NCBI GenBank assembly: GCA_036503555.1
Contig: DASXWQ010000021.1
Span: 1-64,000 of the forward strand
Direction: 5' to 3'
Length of the DNA stretch: 64,000 nucleotides
Origin: Actinocatenispora sp036503555
GTDB taxonomy: Bacteria > Actinomycetota > Actinomycetes > Mycobacteriales > Micromonosporaceae
The position numbers and the translations under genes are program-made. Of the stretch, positions 58,972 to 64,000 are shown one piece after another. Within the stretch, counting starts at the first letter, position 1. Every line of letters begins with the position of its first letter. The notes beneath the pieces are model-generated. The model had not been told where the DNA came from. It was given only the letters and a program-made list of their open reading frames with translations, and made no database searches.

Positions 58972-60263
58972 GTGGCCTGGTACGCCGGCGCCTGCTCGGC
59001 GTCGGTTTCATCGTGTTGGTGGTGGCGTTGCTCGCGGCGTCGGTGGGTGCGTACGAGAAGGTGTTCACCCCGTCGGTGGGCGTGACGGTGACCGCCGACC
59101 ACACGGGCCTGCAACTGGACAAGGGCGCCGACGTGAAACTCCGCGGCGTGGTCGTCGGCCAGGTCCGGGACGTGTCGTCCGACGGGTCGACGGCCCGGCT
59201 GAGCGTCGCCCTGGACCCGGATTCGGTACGACGGATCCCGGCGAACGTGACCGCGGTGATGCTGCCGAAGACCCTGTTCGGGGAGAAGTACGTCGACCTT
59301 TCCGTACCGGAGCGGCCGGCGCCGCGGCCGATCGCGGCGGGGGCGACGATCCGGCAGGACACGTCGGCCTCGACGGTCGAGCTGGAACGCGTGCTCGACG
59401 ACGTCCTGCCGCTGCTGCGGGCGCTGCCCCCGCAGAAGCTGTCGATCACGCTGTCCGCGCTGGCGGACGCGCTGCGCGGCCGCGGCGAACAACTCGGCGA
59501 CACCCTGGTCACCCTCGACAAATACCTCACCACCATCAACGGGCAGATGCCGACGATCCGCGCCGACATCCGCAAGCTCGCGGACGTGCTGGACACCTAC
59601 ACCGGGGCGTTGCCGGACCTGATGACGATCCTGTCGAACGTCACGGTCACCGCGTCGACGGTGACCGAGCAGCGGGCGGACCTGGCGGCCTTCACGGCGG
59701 ACACGACGGGGTTGGCGGACACCGCGACACCGTTCCTCCAGAAGCACGAGGGCAGGCTGATCCAGCTCGGTCAGGTGTCCCGGCCGCTGCTGTCGGTGTT
59801 GGCGGAGTACTCGCCGGAGTACCCGTGCCTGACCGCGGGCATGCTCGCCCTGCAAAAGAACATCGAAGGCGCCTTCGACACCGGCCGCCTCCACATCACC
59901 CTCGAAATCACCAAGGACTCCGGCAAGTACGCCGCCGGCGACGAGCCCGTCAACGGCGCGGACACCGGCCCCAACTGCCGTGGCCTGCCGAACCCGGCCG
60001 TCCCGTTCTCCGCACCGGCGATCAACGACGGATACCGGTACGATGCGGCTCACTCCGGCGGTGTGCTCAACAACGACACGCTCGGCGGCCTCGGTGGCGG
60101 CACCGGCACCGTCGACATGGGGTACGCCGGGACGTCGGAGGAGCAGACCGTCGTGAACCCGCTGGTGGCGGCGGCGACCGGGCGGAACGTGACCGAGGTC
60201 GGCGGCATCGACGACCTGCTGTGGGGACCGCTGATGCGTGGATCGGTGGTGAGTGCCAGATGA
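58968..60263 (+). CDS. Mce family protein, position A
   Basis: 431 residues: one N-terminal membrane helix (about 10-32), then the MCE/MlaD beta-barrel domain (about 36-112: VTADHTGLQLDKGADVKLRGVVVGQVRDV), a long helical region (about 130-300) and a C-terminal part with two cysteines (YPCLTAG, GPNCRGL). Mce proteins form hexameric tubes that carry lipids or sterols between outer layers and the cell membrane. First of the Mce series. Confidence 0.93.
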   Translation: MSGLVRRRLLGVGFIVLVVALLAASVGAYEKVFTPSVGVTVTADHTGLQLDKGADVKLRGVVVGQVRDVSSDGSTARLSVALDPDSVRRIPANVTAVMLPKTLFGEKYVDLSVPERPAPRPIAAGATIRQDTSASTVELERVLDDVLPLLRALPPQKLSITLSALADALRGRGEQLGDTLVTLDKYLTTINGQMPTIRADIRKLADVLDTYTGALPDLMTILSNVTVTASTVTEQRADLAAFTADTTGLADTATPFLQKHEGRLIQLGQVSRPLLSVLAEYSPEYPCLTAGMLALQKNIEGAFDTGRLHITLEITKDSGKYAAGDEPVNGADTGPNCRGLPNPAVPFSAPAINDGYRYDAAHSGGVLNNDTLGGLGGGTGTVDMGYAGTSEEQTVVNPLVAAATGRNVTEVGGIDDLLWGPLMRGSVVSAR

Positions 60264-61366
60264 GACGGAACTCCAGCCGCAGCGTCGTACCGGCGCTGGT
60301 GAAGCTGGCGGTGTTCGCGGTCGTGACGATCGCGGCGACGGCGGTACTGGCGCAGACGCTCGGCTCGCTCGGCTGGCTGGGCGGCACGCGGTACAAGGCG
60401 CAGTTCTCCGACGTGACAGGGCTGCTGCAGGGCGACGACATCCGCATCGCCGGCGTCAAGGTGGGCCAGGTCAAGGACGTCGAGCTGGTGCACGGGAAGA
60501 CGGCGCAGGTGTCGTTCACCGTGGACGACACCATTACCGTGCCCAAGTCGGTACGCGCGAAGATCCGCTACCGCAACCTGATCGGCCAGCGGTACGTCGA
60601 GCTGACGGAGGGCTCGGGCGACGGCGGCGCCATGCACCCCGGCGACGTCGTACCGCTGTCGCACACCGAGCCGGCGCTGGATCTGACGGTGCTGTTCAAC
60701 GGGTTCCAGCCGCTGTTCGCGGGGTTGTCGCCGAAGGACGTCAACAAGTTCGCGTACGAGATCATCCAGGTGTTGCAGGGTGAGGGCGGCACGGTCAACG
60801 ACCTGCTGGCGCGTACCGCGTCGTTGACGAACACGCTGGCCGACCGGGACAAGGTGATCGGCCGCGTCATCGACAACCTCAACGACGTGCTCGCCACGCT
60901 GAACGCGCGCGGCCAGAAGCTGTCCGACACGATCGGCTCGTTGCAGGACTTCGTGTCCGGGCTGGCCGCGGACCGCAGGACGATCGGCGACTCGATCCAG
61001 AGCCTCGGCGACCTGGCCGGTTCCACCGCCGACCTGGTGCAGCAGGGCCGGCCGGCGTTGAAGGAGGACATCCGCCAGCTCCGTACGCTGTCCAGCACGC
61101 TCAACGCGAACTCGTCCGTCATCGAGGGCACCCTGGCCCGGCTGCCGGTACGGCTGGACGCGTTGGCCCGCACCTCGTCGTACGGGTCGTGGCTGAACTT
61201 CTACATGTGCGACTTCGACGGCACGGTCGACCTGCCCGGCGTCGGTACGGTCAACCCGGCCACGTTCTCGGCCGCGGCGGCCCGCTGCGACAAGGCCGGC
61301 GAGCCCGGTACGTCCGGCGGTGGGACGAAGAAGTCCGGCGGCTCCGGCGGGGGAGGTGGCCGGTGA
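60260..61366 (+). CDS. Mce family protein, position B
   Basis: 368 residues: membrane helix about 12-33, MCE domain about 42-118 (DVTGLLQGDDIRIAGVKVGQVKDVELV, YRNLIGQRYVEL), helical needle region, then WLNFYMCDFDG and a Gly/Lys-rich tail. Cys pairs near the end resemble mycobacterial MceB. ATGA overlaps on both sides. Confidence 0.93.
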   Translation: MRRNSSRSVVPALVKLAVFAVVTIAATAVLAQTLGSLGWLGGTRYKAQFSDVTGLLQGDDIRIAGVKVGQVKDVELVHGKTAQVSFTVDDTITVPKSVRAKIRYRNLIGQRYVELTEGSGDGGAMHPGDVVPLSHTEPALDLTVLFNGFQPLFAGLSPKDVNKFAYEIIQVLQGEGGTVNDLLARTASLTNTLADRDKVIGRVIDNLNDVLATLNARGQKLSDTIGSLQDFVSGLAADRRTIGDSIQSLGDLAGSTADLVQQGRPALKEDIRQLRTLSSTLNANSSVIEGTLARLPVRLDALARTSSYGSWLNFYMCDFDGTVDLPGVGTVNPATFSAAAARCDKAGEPGTSGGGTKKSGGSGGGGGR

Positions 61367-62442
61367 AACCGTTCCGGGAGCGCAACCCGCTGGTCATCGG
61401 TGCGGCCGGGCTGGCCGTGATCCTCGTCGGCGTGCTCGCCGCGTTCAACACCGACAGCCTGCCGCTGATCGGCGGCGGCGACACCTACTCAGCGGCGTTC
61501 TCCGACGCGAGCGGCCTCGCCCCCGACAACGAGGTACGCATCGCCGGGGTCAAGGTCGGCAAGGTCACCGCCGTGGATCTGGCTCAACAGCACGGAAAGC
61601 CCGAGGTACGCGTCAGGTTCGAGGTGGACCGCGGGGTGTCGTTCGGGTCGCGTACCGAGGCGACGATCCGGATCAAGACGGTGCTCGGGCAGAAGTTCCT
61701 CGGCCTCGACCCGGCCGGGCCGGGCCACATGAGCCCGGGCGACGAGATCCCGCGCTCGCGTACGTCGTCGCCGTTCGACGTGGTGCAGGCCGTCAACGGG
61801 CTCGCCGACACCGTCGACAAGATCGACACGAAGCAGTTGGCGAAGGCGTTCGACGTGCTGGCCGACGTGCTGAAGGACACCGCGCCGAACGTACGCGGGT
61901 CGATCACCGGCCTGTCCCGCCTGTCCCGTACGGTCGCGAGCCGGGACGCCGCGCTGCGCGAGCTGCTGCGCCGGGCGCGCAGCGTCACGAAGGTGCTGGC
62001 CGACCGGGACAAGGAGTTCCAGCAGCTCATCTCCGACGGCAACAAGCTGCTCGACGAGGTCAAGAACCGCCGCGACGCGATCCACCAGCTGCTCGTCAAC
62101 ACCGACAAGCTGGCCGACCAGCTGTCCGGCCTGGTCACCGACAACCAGAAGCAGCTCGACCCGGCGCTGCGCGAGCTGCGCGCCGTGGTCGGCATCCTGC
62201 AACGCAACCGGGACAACCTGACGAAGAGCATCAAGGCCATGTCGCCGTTCCTGGACGCGTTCACGAACGTGCTGGGCAACGGCCGCTGGTTCGACTCGTA
62301 CATCGACGCGCTGCTCCAGCCGTACCTGCCGGGCGCGCCGCCGGCGAGCGCGGCGGCCGGCGACAAGGCCGGCGCCGCCGCGAACCAGAAGGCGCCGGCG
62401 ACGAAGGCGAAGCCCAGCCCGTCCACGAGCCCGGGGAGGTGA
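61363..62442 (+). CDS. Mce family protein, position C
   Basis: 359 residues: membrane helix about 9-28, MCE domain (FSDASGLAPDNEVRIAGVKVGKVTAVDL), helices, GRWFDSYIDALLQPYLPG, then an Ala/Lys/Pro tail of 40 residues as is usual for MceC. GTG with GGGAGG inside the overlap with the previous gene. Confidence 0.93.
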   Translation: MKPFRERNPLVIGAAGLAVILVGVLAAFNTDSLPLIGGGDTYSAAFSDASGLAPDNEVRIAGVKVGKVTAVDLAQQHGKPEVRVRFEVDRGVSFGSRTEATIRIKTVLGQKFLGLDPAGPGHMSPGDEIPRSRTSSPFDVVQAVNGLADTVDKIDTKQLAKAFDVLADVLKDTAPNVRGSITGLSRLSRTVASRDAALRELLRRARSVTKVLADRDKEFQQLISDGNKLLDEVKNRRDAIHQLLVNTDKLADQLSGLVTDNQKQLDPALRELRAVVGILQRNRDNLTKSIKAMSPFLDAFTNVLGNGRWFDSYIDALLQPYLPGAPPASAAAGDKAGAAANQKAPATKAKPSPSTSPGR

Positions 62443-62447
62443 GCCGG

Positions 62448-63755
62448 ATGTCCAGGCACGACAGCGATTCCCGCCCGCTCGGCGTGTTCCGCAGCCCGCT
62501 CGGCATCGTCCTCGCGGCCGCCGTCGTCGTCGTACTCGGCACCGCGATCGGCCTCGCCGCCTGGCGTTCCGGCCCGCCGCAGCGGACGCTCACCGCGCAC
62601 TTCGCGCAGGCCGTCGGCATCTACCCGAACTCCGACGTACGCATCATGGGCGTGAAGGTCGGCACGATCACCCGGGTACACCCGGAGGGCGCGACCGTCG
62701 CGGTCACCATGACGTACGACGCGAAGTACAAGGTGCCGGCGGCGGCGAAGGCGGTCATCGTCCCGCCGAGCGTCGTCAGCGACAGGTACGTGCAGCTCAC
62801 CCCCGGATACTCCGGCAGCGGGCCGCTGCTCGCGGACCGCGCCCAGCTGCGCGGCGCCCGGGCGGTCGTGCCGCTGGAGCTGGACGACGTGTACAAGGCG
62901 CTGGACAACCTGAACACCGCGCTCGGCCCCGAGGGCGCCAACAAGAACGGCTCGCTGTCGAACCTCGTCGGCAACGCCCGGAAGAACCTGCAGGGCAACG
63001 GCAAGGACCTGAACCAGACGCTGAACGACCTCGCCGACGCGCTCGACACGCTGTCCGACGGCCGGCAGGACCTGTTCGGTACGGTCGTCAACCTGCAGAA
63101 GTTCACGACCGCCCTGGCCGAGAGCGACGGCGCGGTACGCCAGTTCAACCGGCAGCTCGCCGACGTGTCCGAGCAGCTCGCCGGCGAGCGTGACGACCTG
63201 GCGGCGGCGCTGAAGGACCTGGCCGTGGCGCTGCGCCAGGTCACTCGGTTCGTGAAGGACAACCGGCAGGAGCTGTCCGACAACGTGACGGCGCTGACCG
63301 ACATCACCGGTGTCCTGGTACAGCAACAGAAGTCGATCATCGACGTGCTGGACGTGGCGCCGACGGCGCTGTCCAACCTGAACCTGGCGTACAACGCGCG
63401 GTCCGGGACGCTCGACACCCGCGACGACGTGCTCGGCCCGTACGACGCCGCGTCGTACGTCTGCTCGCTGATGTCGCATCTCGTCCCGGTGAAGCAGGTG
63501 CCGCTGGAGTGCTTCAAGCTGGCGGCGTTGCTGGCGAAGGCCGGCCAGCCGCTCACCAAGGAGCTGAAGAACCTGCTCAGCCTGCTCCCGGTACCCGGCC
63601 TGGACCTCGGCGCGATCGTCGACCCCGACCCACCGGGTACGACCGGCGGCACCGGCCGCACCGGTGGTACGCCGGAGGACGGCACCCAGGACCCGTCCGG
63701 CGGTACGACGTCGGATCCGACGCTCGGCGGCATCCTCGGAGGCGGTGCGTCATGA
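62448..63755 (+). CDS. Mce family protein, position D
   Basis: 435 residues: membrane helix about 17-37, MCE domain (FAQAVGIYPNSDVRIMGVKVGTITRVHPEG, VVSDRYVQLTPGY), long helical region, then two cysteines (YVCSLM, LECFKL) and a Gly/Thr/Pro-rich tail of about 60 residues. ATG 62448 is eight bases after GGGGAGG; GTG 62439 would overlap the previous gene. The stop overlaps the next ATG. Confidence 0.92.
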   Translation: MSRHDSDSRPLGVFRSPLGIVLAAAVVVVLGTAIGLAAWRSGPPQRTLTAHFAQAVGIYPNSDVRIMGVKVGTITRVHPEGATVAVTMTYDAKYKVPAAAKAVIVPPSVVSDRYVQLTPGYSGSGPLLADRAQLRGARAVVPLELDDVYKALDNLNTALGPEGANKNGSLSNLVGNARKNLQGNGKDLNQTLNDLADALDTLSDGRQDLFGTVVNLQKFTTALAESDGAVRQFNRQLADVSEQLAGERDDLAAALKDLAVALRQVTRFVKDNRQELSDNVTALTDITGVLVQQQKSIIDVLDVAPTALSNLNLAYNARSGTLDTRDDVLGPYDAASYVCSLMSHLVPVKQVPLECFKLAALLAKAGQPLTKELKNLLSLLPVPGLDLGAIVDPDPPGTTGGTGRTGGTPEDGTQDPSGGTTSDPTLGGILGGGAS

Positions 63756-64000
63756 GGCTACGGCGCGCGGGGCTGGTGCTCGCGACGTTGCTGCTCCTCG
63801 CCGGGTGCAGCTCGGAGGGCCTGTCCGGGGTGTCCCTGCCGGGCGGCTCGGGCGGCGGCGGGTACCAGGTGACGATCCAGTTCGGTGACGTGCTCGACCT
63901 GGTACCGCAGTCCGCGGTGAAGGTGAACGACGTGACCGTCGGCAGCGTACGCAGCGTCAAGCTGTCCGGCTGGCACGCGTCGGTCGTCGTCCAGGTCGAC
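63752..64000 (+). CDS. Mce family lipoprotein, position E (N-terminal part)
   Basis: 83 codons run to the window edge. Signal peptide with lipobox LLLLAGC (Cys at 19), a Gly/Ser linker, then the start of the MCE domain (IQFGDVLDLVPQSAVKVNDVTVGSVRSVKL). A lipoprotein at the fifth position is the rule in Mce operons (LprK-like). ATGA overlap with the preceding gene; a sixth Mce gene is expected outside the window. Confidence 0.9.
   Translation, partial: MRLRRAGLVLATLLLLAGCSSEGLSGVSLPGGSGGGGYQVTIQFGDVLDLVPQSAVKVNDVTVGSVRSVKLSGWHASVVVQVD

Overview
The window is high-GC actinobacterial DNA. GTG starts, 4-bp ATGA/GTGA overlaps, frequent GTAC-containing codons, leaderless starts, a KorAB pair, an Mce operon and the tRNA-Trp/secE/nusG/rplKAJL order all suggest Micromonosporaceae. 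The genus is not certain; an Actinocatenispora-like organism is my guess. No rRNA, CRISPR array or complete insertion sequence is visible.

Layout. 1-6.9 kb: the end of a primary complex I operon (nuoH tail, nuoI-J-K-L-M-N), closed by a terminator and an odd 53-bp inverted repeat. 7-18 kb: polyprenyl diphosphate synthase, an S41 protease with a divergent ArsR-type regulator, a TetR regulator divergent from an SDR, a Tat-exported PhoX-like protein behind a PHO-box-like repeat, DUF2127, RarD and holin-like membrane proteins, a secreted protein of unknown family, and a GNAT. 18-23 kb: korB/korA (2-oxoacid:ferredoxin oxidoreductase) and a membrane-anchored molybdopterin oxidoreductase. 23.5-39.6 kb: a second complex I gene set (A, B, C, H, I, J, K, L, M, N in canonical order) without nuoD, nuoE, nuoF or nuoG. 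Unrelated genes (sigma-factor remnant, SulP transporter, large anchored exoprotein, aldo/keto reductase, alpha/beta hydrolase) break it into blocks, and several blocks start at leaderless promoters. Two 80-bp tandem repeats sit exactly in the nuoM2/nuoN2 stop-start junction.

39.7-48.6 kb: htpX, a lipase-like hydrolase, yajQ, tRNA-Tyr with a truncated tyrosine integrase just beyond it (scar of an integrated element), a nitrilase-superfamily hydrolase, a tiny secreted peptide followed by a GGDEF-EAL protein, tRNA-Thr, tRNA-Met, rpmG, two hydratase subunits (HadA/HadB-like) and tRNA-Trp. 48.8-53.4 kb: secE, nusG (both with long charged N-terminal extensions), rplK, rplA, an L10 leader, rplJ and rplL. 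53.5-56 kb: an apparent type VII secretion toxin module: an EspC-like partner, a WXG-headed protein with a possible PD-(D/E)xK nuclease end, and a DUF6572-like putative immunity protein. 56.3 kb to the end: an Mce lipid-import operon (ATPase, two YrbE permeases, MceA-D and the start of a lipoprotein MceE).

Most suggestive combination: KorAB makes reduced ferredoxin, and 2.4 kb away begins a complex I set without its NADH-oxidising module, so a ferredoxin-linked role for the second complex is a testable inference. The most self-contained candidate new system is the three-gene toxin/immunity cassette at 53.5-55.3 kb.
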